Shown: positions 9,221 through 18,229 of the stretch, one piece after another | Numbering within the stretch: the first letter of the stretch is position 1 | Layout: each line of letters opens with the position of its first letter | NCBI RefSeq assembly: GCF_013294025.1 | Contig: NZ_JABSNL010000007.1 | Location: 160,009-224,008, forward strand | Length of the DNA: 64,000 nucleotides | Source: Flavobacterium aeripolare | Lineage (GTDB): Bacteria > Bacteroidota > Bacteroidia > Flavobacteriales > Flavobacteriaceae | Direction of reading: 5' to 3' | Translations under genes and position numbers: made by a program | The notes under the pieces: generated by a model | Databases searched by the model: none | What the model saw: only the letters and a program-made list of their open reading frames with translations | Told to the model about the DNA's origin: nothing

Positions 9221-9256
9221 TAAAAAGCAGCACAATATTTTGAGACATTGTGCTGC
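9221..9256 (-). terminator. Terminator or attenuator between symporter and glycerate kinase
   Basis: On the minus strand GCAGCACAAT pairs with ATTGTGCTGC over a 10-base loop, followed by TTTTTATTT. Ten paired bases plus a T-run fit an intrinsic terminator. It lies 28 bases past the symporter stop codon and ends 43 bases before the glycerate kinase start. Confidence 0.7.
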
Positions 9257-9283
9257 ATGCTATAACAATCAATAACCAATTAA

Positions 9284-10903
9284 TTATATCATAGCTAGTA
9301 GTGATGGTAAACTAAAACTAATTCCTAAAATCACTAAGAAGAACAGTACCAACACTAGAACATCCTTAGAAAAAACATCTGCTTTATTAACTTTGAATTC
9401 GATATTTAAATTCTCTCTAGTTTCTGTTTTGTACAATGCACTAAACACTATAGCTAATACAAATGTGATTACAAATCCAGTCAAGTTGAACCAAATCCAA
9501 AAGATATCATCAAAGAAATATTTAATAGTGATATTGATGACAACACCACCTATAATTCCCACGTTCATCCCAACGTGGTTGACTCTTTTAACTAAAATTG
9601 CAATAATAAACGTAGTAAGTATAGGACCATAAAACTGAGATGAAATAACGTTAATTAATTCGATCACAGTCCCACCAGTACCTCCAAATAAATAGGCTGA
9701 AGCAATACAAACCACCCCCCAGAATACAATAGAAATTTTAGATAATTTCATGTATTTAACCTGGCTCAATTTTACTTTACCTCTATTGAATAAATCTTCT
9801 ACTGTTACCGCACCAAGTGAATGGATGGTCGCACTAACTGAAGACATCGCTGCAGATAAAATACCTACAATTAATATTCCCATTAAACCATGAGGTAAGT
9901 ATTTAATGATAAAAACAGGCAACATTAAATCTGGCTTAAAGCCACTTTTTAAAAATTCTTCTGGGTAATTTTTTTGAGTTAGCAAAACGATATCATTCAT
10001 AAAATCAGGCGTTAAGTGCACTAATGCTCCTATAATCAATCCCATGATACAGTATGTTAATACTACTGGAAATCGCAACAACCCATTTGTCACTAGTATT
10101 TTTTTTGCTGATTTTTCATCCTTTGCAGATATTAGTCTTTGCGCTTGAGTTTGATCAGTTCCATAATAAGATAAGTATAAAAACAAACCTCCTAAAACCA
10201 TAGGTAGTAAGCCGTAAGTTCCACCATCAAAACCTAGATTAGGAATATCAATAACCTGTAAACGCTCACTATCAAATCCTGTAAAATCAGGGTTAGCTTT
10301 TAATAAATCCCAACCGTAATAAATACAAATTAATAGTCCTCCAAATAAAATAACCATTTGGATAGCATCTCCCCAAACCACTGCTTTCATCCCTCCCATA
10401 TAAGAGTAAACGATCGTTATAATCGTGATTAAAAGTATGGTCCAGTGAAAACTGATGTTCAATACTGATTGCAAAATGATTGCGATTGTGTATACTCCAA
10501 CTCCTGTTGACAACGAACGACTAATTTGAAACACAAAGCTTAAAATAATGCGTGTAGATGACGAGAAACGCCTTTCGACAAACTCATAAATACTTACAAT
10601 ATTAGCACGATAAAGTGGGGGTACAATAATTAAAATGATCCCAATCATTGCTAAGGGTACAGCCAGTTCAAAAGTTAACCATTTCATTCCCCCGCCTTGA
10701 GCCAAACCAACAAAGGCAGGCGCAGAAATGAAACTAATTGCTGAGAGTTGCGTTGCCATAGCTGATAAGCTAAGTGGAAACCACCCCATATCTTTACCTC
10801 CTAAAAAGTAATCCTTTCCGTCTTTGTTTTCTTTAAAAAACACTCCTAAACCTAGGAACGCAATCAAGTAAACAATCACTACAACGTAATCAATCCAATT
10901 CAT
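9284..10903 (-). CDS. Sodium:solute symporter (SSS/SGLT family)
   Basis: The 539-residue inner membrane protein has about 14 hydrophobic segments, as usual for the SSS family. It starts with MNWIDYVVVIVYL and carries the family signature region around SYMGGMKAVVWGDAIQ (about residues 166-181). SSS members use the sodium gradient to import sugars, glycosides or related solutes. It is 18 bases downstream of the GH63 hydrolase gene and clearly co-transcribed with it. By context it imports either the intact glycoside or one of its hydrolysis products. A terminator-like hairpin follows. The substrate is inferred only from neighbours. Confidence 0.88.
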   Translation of the reverse strand: MNWIDYVVVIVYLIAFLGLGVFFKENKDGKDYFLGGKDMGWFPLSLSAMATQLSAISFISAPAFVGLAQGGGMKWLTFELAVPLAMIGIILIIVPPLYRANIVSIYEFVERRFSSSTRIILSFVFQISRSLSTGVGVYTIAIILQSVLNISFHWTILLITIITIVYSYMGGMKAVVWGDAIQMVILFGGLLICIYYGWDLLKANPDFTGFDSERLQVIDIPNLGFDGGTYGLLPMVLGGLFLYLSYYGTDQTQAQRLISAKDEKSAKKILVTNGLLRFPVVLTYCIMGLIIGALVHLTPDFMNDIVLLTQKNYPEEFLKSGFKPDLMLPVFIIKYLPHGLMGILIVGILSAAMSSVSATIHSLGAVTVEDLFNRGKVKLSQVKYMKLSKISIVFWGVVCIASAYLFGGTGGTVIELINVISSQFYGPILTTFIIAILVKRVNHVGMNVGIIGGVVINITIKYFFDDIFWIWFNLTGFVITFVLAIVFSALYKTETRENLNIEFKVNKADVFSKDVLVLVLFFLVILGISFSLPSLLAMI

Positions 10904-10921
10904 AAAGATTTATTTTAATAA

Positions 10922-12232
10922 TTAATTTTCAAGCATGTCTAGAAACAACGCAGCACTCCATGAGAAGTTTCCGCCACCGTATCCTTTTGCGCCTTCTGTA
11001 TATTCTGACTTTCTAGCATCAAAGTATTCATAGAACCCTACTTTACTAAGTATTTCGATACTGTCAGATTTTACTCTAGCAGCAATCGTATTGTAACCAT
11101 ACTCTTTTAAACCGTAATATAATAGCCAGTTAAGATTAATCCAAACAGGTCCCCTCCAATATTTCTTTGGGTTAAAACGATCACTTGTAGGATCAAATGA
11201 AGCACATAAATACATGTCTTCTCCTCCAAATTTTGTCATCATCGTATTAATGATAATTGCAGCTTGTTCTGTTGAAGGAATTCCTGCAAATAATGGCGAG
11301 AAAGAAGAAGAGCTTACAAAACGAATAGGCTTTTCATTTCTTAAATCATAATGAATGTAAGCACCTAGCTCTTTATCGAATAATTTAGCATTGAACGACG
11401 CCTTACTTTTTGCTTGCCAGTATTCTAATTGCTCCACTTTTTCTTGATTACCACCTATCAATTTGTACAAGTTAATCATGGCGTCATTTGACTTGATCAA
11501 CATCGCATTAAATAATGGATCTTGAACTAAGAATGGGGATAAAGCTGCAATTTTTGCATCGTCGTAGTTGTGCGCTTTTGCAATTTCGATAATATGTAAA
11601 TAATGATCATACTCTCTATTAGTAGGTCTTTGAGAAGAGTCAACATGCGTGGTGTCTCTACGTTCAAATGTGTACTGCGGCGGATTCATTGTTTTCCAAA
11701 TATCGTCCCATATAGGAGAGTTATCTGTTCCAGACTCCCAGTTGTGATAGATGTATACTAAACCTTCATTTTGTGGATCTCTTTTACTGTAAAAATACTC
11801 ATGATTAAAATATACTTTGTCAATATTGTCTTTTATAAAAGCAAGTACATCGTCTTTGTCTGTCGCGATTTCATACATTTTTTCTAATGTAAAACCTAAG
11901 ACAGGAGGCTGCGTCATTCCCGTTGATGGATAGTCTAAGTTTGAATCTGGATGCAACTTTGACAAATGAAAATCGCGGCCAGGGAAATAACTATCTGTTT
12001 CAATGTGAAAAACAATATGCGGAATAAAACCATTTTTCCATTGTGAGTTCAACAATGTTTTCATTTCCTTTTTAGCCTTTTCCATGTCATAATGTGCAAA
12101 ACCTATGGCAATGAACCCTGAATCCCATTTCCATTGAAAAGGATACAAACCTTTGCTAGGTATCGAGTATCCAATTTCTTGAAAATTGTCATTTAATATA
12201 TTTTGAGCCTCTGCGATCATGTCTTTTTTCAT
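10922..12232 (-). CDS. GH63-family glycoside hydrolase, probable glucosyl-/mannosylglycerate hydrolase
   Basis: The 436-residue protein is an (alpha/alpha)6-barrel enzyme of the GH63/GH37 type. The start region SKGLYPFQWKWDSGFIA (residues 26-42) and the block NWESGTDNSPIWDD (164-177, Asp170 as probable general acid) are characteristic. Glu413 in SEYTEG is a candidate base. Its length matches the bacterial mannosylglycerate and glucosylglycerate hydrolases rather than the larger eukaryotic glucosidase I. No signal peptide is seen, so it should act in the cytoplasm. A glycerate kinase and a symporter downstream, a TonB receptor upstream and a LacI regulator support hydrolysis of glycosylglycerate compatible solutes to sugar plus D-glycerate. 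Other alpha-glucosides or trehalose remain possible. Confidence 0.85.
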   Translation of the reverse strand: MKKDMIAEAQNILNDNFQEIGYSIPSKGLYPFQWKWDSGFIAIGFAHYDMEKAKKEMKTLLNSQWKNGFIPHIVFHIETDSYFPGRDFHLSKLHPDSNLDYPSTGMTQPPVLGFTLEKMYEIATDKDDVLAFIKDNIDKVYFNHEYFYSKRDPQNEGLVYIYHNWESGTDNSPIWDDIWKTMNPPQYTFERRDTTHVDSSQRPTNREYDHYLHIIEIAKAHNYDDAKIAALSPFLVQDPLFNAMLIKSNDAMINLYKLIGGNQEKVEQLEYWQAKSKASFNAKLFDKELGAYIHYDLRNEKPIRFVSSSSFSPLFAGIPSTEQAAIIINTMMTKFGGEDMYLCASFDPTSDRFNPKKYWRGPVWINLNWLLYYGLKEYGYNTIAARVKSDSIEILSKVGFYEYFDARKSEYTEGAKGYGGGNFSWSAALFLDMLEN

Positions 12233-12297
12233 GCTATGCTATTTAATTTTGAAAGTCAGTTTATTTTAAAACCAAGTTCTTACCAATCCCTTATTTA

Positions 12298-14889
12298 TTA
12301 AAAATTGAAGGTAAGGTTTACTAATGCTGTTCTAGGAATGATAGGTCTTCCTACAAAAAATTCTTCTTCCGTTTGGTTGTTACCTACTCTAGGAGATCCT
12401 TCTGTAATACCATCTGAATTAAGTAAGTTGAAACTTTGTAATCCTAAACGTAATGTTTCATCAGCCTTACCAATATTGAATGTGTACCCTAAGTTTAAAT
12501 CTACGATACCAAAACCTTCTAATTTAATTGTGTTTGCTTCGTTAGCATATTTATCTCCAGAGTAGCTATAATCTACATTAGCATCAAAATTTGATTTATC
12601 ATATGACAATCCTAATTTTGTCATCATGTTAGGCTGTCTTACTAATTTGTTCCCTACAATTGCTGGTGTTTTTTCTGATTTAGTCACCTCATGTTTTTGG
12701 TAAGTAAATGTACCGTTGAAAGCAAATCCTTCAGTAAATCTCCAGTTCCATGTACTTTCAAGTCCGTATGACTTTGTACTTTGCTTGTCTACTTTTTCGA
12801 TCAAACCTACACTGTTAGGATCATTGATGAATTCTATAGATCTTCTATCAGATAAGTTTAAGAAGAAACCAGCTAATGTTCCTGAGAACGTTCCTTTACC
12901 ATATTTTAATCCTGCTTCTCCTTGTACAATTTTTTCTGAGCTGTAAGAAGATGGATTGTCTAATGCGTCAAATTTCACACTTCTTAATTCTGGAAAAAAG
13001 TAACCTCTAGAAAAGTTTCCGTACACACTTGCGTTATCATTTACTTTATAAAGTGCCGCTAATGCTACTGCAAAATCATCTGCTGTTACATGTCCTGTTT
13101 GAAAAGAACCTGTTCCCCATACTACATTGTCAAGTTTAGCAATTCCTGTATTATCAACTAAGAACGATGCTGTTTTTTCATTTTCGATATCTCCAGAAGC
13201 TCTTTCATAACGAACACCAATATCAAAATTCCAACGATCTAATTTTATCTCATCAGCTAAGAAAAACGCTAATTTATTACTTGCAATATTTCTATTAGTG
13301 TATCCAGCTCCTCTATTAGTAATACCATTTACAGTGTATCCTGAAACATTTACTAATCCTGGACGGTTGCTATACTCGCTTAAATAACTTGTAGTGACAT
13401 TAAAATCTCCTGCTTCTGATCGAGACATAAACGTTCCTCCAGTCAAGGTATGGTTTCCTGTATCGTAGCTTAATTTGATATCTGCAACTAACTCACTTAA
13501 AGGTCTGTTTCTATCTAAAATTCTATTTTCGAATAATCTAGCGTTTGCTGGTAAAGCCGTTCCATTTAATTGTGTGAATGAACCCGCTGCTAATCCTCTT
13601 GCTGCTAAATATTCTTGTTGAGTCTCTACAGCCTTAGCTCCGCTTACACCTGATCCGTCAAGGAATAAATTAAATTGGTGCTCGTACTGTGATTTTCTAA
13701 TTTTAGCATCAATTTTAAGATCGTCATTAAAATTATGTACAAAATTAGTCATGAAATATCCTCCCTTAGTACTTACTCCATCTCTTATAGGTGATGTGTA
13801 AATTCCGTTTGGTGTTTTATATGAAAAGTTTGCAGCACTTGCTGTTTGTAATGTTAGAATTTCCTCACCATTGTTTCCAGTAGGACGGTTTCTTGTTCCA
13901 CCTTCTAATGGGTAAGGCAAGAAGAATTGTACTTGGTCATCGATGTATTGTCCAGAAAAAGTGATTGATCCTTTCTCTGTAACTTTCTTTATATTACCTC
14001 TTAATTGGTAACCTTCTGTAGGCAATCCTGTTTTTATAGGACCTTCATCATATCTATAAAATCCTGTAAGTGCATAAAACATTTTAGAGTCTTTCCCTCC
14101 TAATTGACCACTAGTCAAGAAATCTGCTTTGTATCTTGAATTTGTACCTAATTCTAATTTTAAAATATTTTTTGGTGTTTCTGAACCCGTCACACTAGTA
14201 TAATTAATAATACCTGCAACTGAACCTACTCCATAAAGAACCGATGATCCTCCACGTACAAACTCTAAACTTTTGATTCCAATGTCTGTTCTAAAGTAAA
14301 CATCATGCGCAGATGAGTTTAGTCCAAAAGTTGCTAGCACTGGCATACCATCAATTTGTAAAGGATTAAATTGAAACTGTCCTCCAGAAGGCAAACCTCT
14401 TACAAAAACATTAGAAGCGACCTCTCCTCCTCCATTCTCTGTAGTAATACCAGGAATACTTCTTAAAATGTTAGCCTGACTGCTGGTATTTAACTTAGTC
14501 AAATCCTTAGCACTTAAAGAGGTAATCGATAGTGGTGTTTCTTTTTGAGAACGTTTAGTCGATGTGGCCGTTAATACTACCTCGTCTAAGGTTTCTATAC
14601 TTTCTTTTAAAATGAAATCTAAAGTAACATTAGCGCTAAAGTTTACTGTTTTTGTCTGTGGAAAGAAACCAATGTAAACCGCTTTAATTTTTTGCTCTCC
14701 AGTTAAACTTGATTTCATAATGTAGTTACCATCCATATCTGTAGAAGTAGTAACATTAGATCCTAGGATTGCAATATTTACTAGAGGCAACGGATTGTTG
14801 TTCTCATCATAAATAGTTCCTTTAATAACTGATTGTGAATAGGAACAAGTTCCGATAAGCAGTAAAAAAATTTTGATATAATTTTTCAT
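12298..14889 (-). CDS. TonB-dependent outer membrane receptor with carboxypeptidase-like N-terminal domain
   Basis: This is an 863-residue outer membrane receptor. It has a signal peptide (1-18), a carboxypeptidase-regulatory-like beta domain (about 20-105), a TonB-box-like stretch (ETLDEVVLTA, near 98-107), a plug domain (about 115-235) and a 22-strand barrel ending in the aromatic LVNLTFNF. There is no SusD gene beside it, so it is not a SusC/D pair but a stand-alone receptor. It is the first gene of the minus-strand catabolic operon and faces the LacI gene across a region with tandem LacI-type operators. It most likely carries the glycoside taken apart by the GH63 enzyme across the outer membrane; the ligand is inferred from context. 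Confidence 0.9.
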   Translation of the reverse strand: MKNYIKIFLLLIGTCSYSQSVIKGTIYDENNNPLPLVNIAILGSNVTTSTDMDGNYIMKSSLTGEQKIKAVYIGFFPQTKTVNFSANVTLDFILKESIETLDEVVLTATSTKRSQKETPLSITSLSAKDLTKLNTSSQANILRSIPGITTENGGGEVASNVFVRGLPSGGQFQFNPLQIDGMPVLATFGLNSSAHDVYFRTDIGIKSLEFVRGGSSVLYGVGSVAGIINYTSVTGSETPKNILKLELGTNSRYKADFLTSGQLGGKDSKMFYALTGFYRYDEGPIKTGLPTEGYQLRGNIKKVTEKGSITFSGQYIDDQVQFFLPYPLEGGTRNRPTGNNGEEILTLQTASAANFSYKTPNGIYTSPIRDGVSTKGGYFMTNFVHNFNDDLKIDAKIRKSQYEHQFNLFLDGSGVSGAKAVETQQEYLAARGLAAGSFTQLNGTALPANARLFENRILDRNRPLSELVADIKLSYDTGNHTLTGGTFMSRSEAGDFNVTTSYLSEYSNRPGLVNVSGYTVNGITNRGAGYTNRNIASNKLAFFLADEIKLDRWNFDIGVRYERASGDIENEKTASFLVDNTGIAKLDNVVWGTGSFQTGHVTADDFAVALAALYKVNDNASVYGNFSRGYFFPELRSVKFDALDNPSSYSSEKIVQGEAGLKYGKGTFSGTLAGFFLNLSDRRSIEFINDPNSVGLIEKVDKQSTKSYGLESTWNWRFTEGFAFNGTFTYQKHEVTKSEKTPAIVGNKLVRQPNMMTKLGLSYDKSNFDANVDYSYSGDKYANEANTIKLEGFGIVDLNLGYTFNIGKADETLRLGLQSFNLLNSDGITEGSPRVGNNQTEEEFFVGRPIIPRTALVNLTFNF

Positions 14890-14984
14890 AGCGTGGATAT
14901 TTGAATTAAATAATTTGGTTGTTAGTTCAGCTAATTTATACTAGCTGCAATCATTATAATGCATAAATTGCAGAAAAAAACACC

Positions 14985-15008
14985 GCAAACGTTTCCGCAA
15001 ACGTTTGC
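14985..15008. promoter_or_regulatory. Tandem LacI-type operators
   Basis: Two 12-base sites lie head to tail. GCAAACGTTTCC is at 14985-14996 and the perfect palindrome GCAAACGTTTGC at 14997-15008. The central CG-containing palindrome is typical of LacI/GalR operators. The pair lies between the divergent TonB receptor and LacI genes and overlaps the -33 position of the lacI promoter, so the neighbouring LacI protein is the obvious binder. Confidence 0.8.
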
Positions 15009-15033
15009 AAAATAATTTTTTTTAATATCTTTA
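15005..15033 (+). promoter_or_regulatory. Putative promoter of the LacI-family gene
   Basis: TTG (15005-15007) is followed after 18 bases by TATCTTTA (15026-15033), one mismatch from TAnnTTTG. The -33 element lies inside the palindromic operator, which would give autorepression. Confidence 0.4.
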
Positions 15034-15051
15034 CCAACAAATCAATAAAAA

Positions 15052-16083
15052 ATGCGCAAAAAAAATGTAGTAACCTTAAAAAAAATGGCTTTTGATTTAG
15101 GATTATCTATTTCAACCGTTTCTCGTGCTTTAAATGGTCATATCGATATAAGCGCAGAAACAACTGCAAGAGTAAAGGACTATGCTAACAAGGTAAAGTA
15201 CGTGCCTAATCTATTTGCTAGAGGGTTTCGTTCTCATAAAACAAATATCATAGGAGTAATTATTCCTAACATTGAGCATCAATTTACAGCTACTTTATTA
15301 AAAGGAATTATTTACAATGCCGATCTTAGTGGTTACAAAGTAATTATTTGCGAATCGTTTAATAATGAATTAAAACAAGCTGAATTATTAGAAACCATGG
15401 TACAATTTGGAGTCGATGGTGTATTGATGTCACTGGTAAAAAAAACCACTAAGATTGAACCTATATTGGAAAGCATGAAAAACTTTCCGCTAATATTATT
15501 TGATAGGATTTCGAGTAAAGTGCCTTGTACCCAAATAATCGTTGATGATGAAGACGCTGCTTTTAAAGCCGTAGAACACTTGATACAAACCGGCAAAAGC
15601 CGCATCGCCATTATTAAGGAAACAGAGAGCTCTGTCATATCCGAAAAAAGATACATGGGCTATCTACGGGCTTTAAAACAATATGGGATAACTGTCGATG
15701 AAAGTATCATTTTAAGCTCTGAAGACTTATCGATTGAAGAGGGGAGAAAATTAACTACTATTTTACTAGGTTTAAAAGACAGACCCGATGCTATTTTTGC
15801 CATCACCGATGAGGCTGGAGTGGGTGCAATTCAAATCATCAAAAAGAATAAAATTAAAATCCCCGCAGAGGTTGCTGTGGCAGGTTTTAGTAATTCTGCT
15901 TTTTCAACTATAATCAAACCCAACTTAACTACGATTGACCAACCAGGAAACCGTGTGGGTGAACTGGCTATAAAAACATTAATCGATGAGATCAATAGTC
16001 AAGATGAGATTAATCACAAAACCATCCAGATTAAAACTAATTTAATCATTAGAAAGTCCTCTTTTAACCCGCTTAAAAAGTAA
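15052..16083 (+). CDS. LacI-family transcriptional regulator
   Basis: The 343-residue protein has an N-terminal helix-turn-helix (about residues 8-29, with ISTVSRALNG) and the hinge helix (NLFARGFRSHKTN). A periplasmic-binding-protein-like effector domain follows from residue 65 onwards (NIIGVIIPNIEHQF). Such proteins repress sugar-use genes until a ligand binds. It is divergent from the TonB receptor operon, and tandem GCAAACGTTT sites lie between. I infer that it represses both directions and responds to the glycoside or a breakdown product. Confidence 0.92.
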   Translation: MRKKNVVTLKKMAFDLGLSISTVSRALNGHIDISAETTARVKDYANKVKYVPNLFARGFRSHKTNIIGVIIPNIEHQFTATLLKGIIYNADLSGYKVIICESFNNELKQAELLETMVQFGVDGVLMSLVKKTTKIEPILESMKNFPLILFDRISSKVPCTQIIVDDEDAAFKAVEHLIQTGKSRIAIIKETESSVISEKRYMGYLRALKQYGITVDESIILSSEDLSIEEGRKLTTILLGLKDRPDAIFAITDEAGVGAIQIIKKNKIKIPAEVAVAGFSNSAFSTIIKPNLTTIDQPGNRVGELAIKTLIDEINSQDEINHKTIQIKTNLIIRKSSFNPLKK

Positions 16084-16140
16084 ACATCCTCACTTTTACT
16101 GTAAAAATGAGGCTGTAATTTGTATTATAAAAAGCTGTTA

Positions 16141-17427
16141 CTATCGAGGTGCTAACCAACTTTTAGGATTTGTATATGTGGTGTTTTGAAGCAGTAAAAA
16201 TTTAATAATTGTTTTTCCAGTATCACCACTCGTTCTAACGCGACCTATGACTTGCTTGATACTCACTTTGTCTCCTTGGCTTACAGATACTGAACTCAGG
16301 TTTTGATACACTGTAAAGTAATCTCCATGTTGTATCATCACTGCTTTGTTCACCGGCGACATTACCATTACACGTGATACTTCTCCTCCAAATACAGCTA
16401 ATGCATTTGCACCATCATTTGTAGTAATCTCAATACCACTGTTGTGAATAACTAGCGAACTGTATATAGGGTGTGCTTGATCACCGTAGCTTAATGAAAT
16501 AAATCCTTTTTCTACTGGCCATGGTAAGTTTCCACGATTGGATCTAAAATTATCTGCAACTATTTTTGCCTCTGGCGTCAATTCAATCCTTGATGACGAT
16601 ACAGGTTCCTTTGCAGCAACTGCGGCCACCTCTTTAGGAGTAGATTTAGATTTTTCAGCTAGTGCTTTGGCTTTAGCTTTCTCTATAGCGGCTTTTCTAT
16701 TGGCCTCAGCAATCGCCTCTCTAATCAAGCGATCAATTTGTTTATCGATTGTTTTAGATTCTTTCTGTTTTTTTCGAATGTCAGAAACGATTCTATTTTT
16801 ATCTTTCTTAATCTCGTTAACCAGTTTTTCTTGCTCGCCTTTCTCTTTTTGAAGTACCGTACGCTCTTTTACGTTTTCAGCAAGTAACTTTTGTTTAACA
16901 ACCTTTTGACCATTAATTTTTTTATTAATTACCACTAGATCAGTAGACTTTGTCTTTATCTCTTCTCCTTGTGATTTTCTAAAATTAGTGTACTGTTTTA
17001 AGTACTGAGCTCTTTTATATGCCTGTAAAAAAGTTTCAGATGATAAGATAAACATAGCGCGACTTTGCTCTGATCTACTTTTATATGACTTTACAATCAT
17101 CTTAGCATAATCTTGCTTAAGCACAATAAGCTCTTTGTTCAATTTATTAATCTTCATTTGATTAATATACATGTCGTTTGCCAGTAATTTTGTTTGCTTC
17201 TCAGTAGTACTAATCAGGTTTTCTTTCAGTCTAATCTTGTTTTTTTGAATTAAATAGACATTCATAGCCGACTTCTCCTTCGACTTAACCGATTGCAACA
17301 TCTTCTCGTTATCACGAATTTCTTTTTGAATTTGGGCCTTTCTTTGCTCCAACTTATCTTGTTGGGACTGACTCCACATGACAGAAGTCATGCAAATACA
17401 AATTAGGGTAAGGAAAAATTTTGGCAT
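16141..17427 (-). CDS. EnvC-like murein hydrolase activator, degenerate M23 domain
   Basis: The 428-residue protein has a signal peptide (1-19), a long charged coiled coil (about 20-270, EKRKAQIQKEI-type repeats) and a C-terminal M23/LytM domain (about 300-428). The M23 zinc ligands are largely lost: the usual HxH is replaced (VYQNLS after HGDYFT), and the last histidine motif reads IIKFLLLQN. This is the EnvC/NlpD pattern, in which the domain activates a cell-wall amidase rather than cutting peptidoglycan itself. It probably works in daughter-cell separation. The gene follows a DUF4292 lipoprotein and a TPR gene in the same direction with short gaps, a common Flavobacteriia cluster. Confidence 0.85.
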   Translation of the reverse strand: MPKFFLTLICICMTSVMWSQSQQDKLEQRKAQIQKEIRDNEKMLQSVKSKEKSAMNVYLIQKNKIRLKENLISTTEKQTKLLANDMYINQMKINKLNKELIVLKQDYAKMIVKSYKSRSEQSRAMFILSSETFLQAYKRAQYLKQYTNFRKSQGEEIKTKSTDLVVINKKINGQKVVKQKLLAENVKERTVLQKEKGEQEKLVNEIKKDKNRIVSDIRKKQKESKTIDKQIDRLIREAIAEANRKAAIEKAKAKALAEKSKSTPKEVAAVAAKEPVSSSRIELTPEAKIVADNFRSNRGNLPWPVEKGFISLSYGDQAHPIYSSLVIHNSGIEITTNDGANALAVFGGEVSRVMVMSPVNKAVMIQHGDYFTVYQNLSSVSVSQGDKVSIKQVIGRVRTSGDTGKTIIKFLLLQNTTYTNPKSWLAPR

Positions 17428-17451
17428 CTTAAAAAATATATTTTTGCAAAT

Positions 17452-18222
17452 TTACTTAATTATAACTTTATTGTAACCATTTGGCACACTATAAGGAAAA
17501 GAAAGTTCTTCATTAAAAGAAATTGTGTTATAATCTAGTTTTATTTCTGATTTTTTATTCTTCTGGTAACTGTTAATAACCACATTTGAAGGGATCGTAA
17601 TTTCGTTATTAGTCTTTGGGTCAGCATACGCAATCAATATCATTCTCTCCTCTGTAGGCTGGCTTACCTCTTGTTTTTTTATTTCGAAATCCCCTGCGTC
17701 GATGTAAAACGATTTTTTAGTTCCACCATTCTCATTATCATCTAAACGATACATTTGTTCTAACAGCGATTCTGTATATTTACCTTTATTTAAATCGTCG
17801 ATTGCCTCACCTATTAGCAAATTTTGCATCTTTGTGTAATCAAGATCAGTACCTAACCATTTACTTAATGTACTAAAATCACCTTCAAAATAGGTCCCTT
17901 TTATTTTTTCATAATAGCGCACAGATTTAGGTGTTATAGAAGCTTTAGCCATCGTAATACCTAGAAAACGAATACTTACTAGAATTTCTTCATCCTTTTT
18001 AATTTTAATCTCTGCCGTTACATTCTGTGTTTGCTTATCATCTGCATAGCGCACATTAGCTTTTACATAAAGTGTTGAAAAATCCTTTTTATTATCATAA
18101 TGTTTATTGATAATTGTTTTGGATTTTAAGTAAGTCGCTGGAGTGATTGGCTCTGTAACCACCGATTGTGTTTTACAAGAAGCCATCATAATAATGACTA
18201 ATAGTAGGCTTATCTTTTTCAT
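17452..18222 (-). CDS. DUF4292 lipoprotein
   Basis: The 256-residue protein starts with a lipoprotein signal (MKKISLLLVIIMMASC, lipidated Cys16). The body matches the DUF4292 family: a segment around SIRFLGITMAKASIT, then YYEKIKGTYFEGD and the later LDYNTISFNEELSFPYSVP. The fold of this family is thought to resemble outer membrane lipoprotein carrier proteins, so a role in envelope lipid or lipoprotein handling is plausible but unproven. It is 7 bases downstream of the TPR gene and 24 bases upstream of the EnvC-like gene, so the three probably form one transcript. Confidence 0.85.
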   Translation of the reverse strand: MKKISLLLVIIMMASCKTQSVVTEPITPATYLKSKTIINKHYDNKKDFSTLYVKANVRYADDKQTQNVTAEIKIKKDEEILVSIRFLGITMAKASITPKSVRYYEKIKGTYFEGDFSTLSKWLGTDLDYTKMQNLLIGEAIDDLNKGKYTESLLEQMYRLDDNENGGTKKSFYIDAGDFEIKKQEVSQPTEERMILIAYADPKTNNEITIPSNVVINSYQKNKKSEIKLDYNTISFNEELSFPYSVPNGYNKVIIK

Positions 18223-18229
18223 AATTAGA

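Noticed and set aside
8042..9235. Longer start for glycerate kinase
   Set aside because: The 19 extra residues lie partly in a terminator hairpin and do not match the conserved start MKVIIAPDKFKG.
12298..14889. SusC of a SusC/SusD polysaccharide locus
   Set aside because: No SusD-like lipoprotein gene is adjacent, and the receptor has the shorter single-receptor build.
16141..17427. Active M23 peptidase
   Set aside because: The zinc-binding HxH and other ligands are replaced, so an EnvC-like activator is the better reading.
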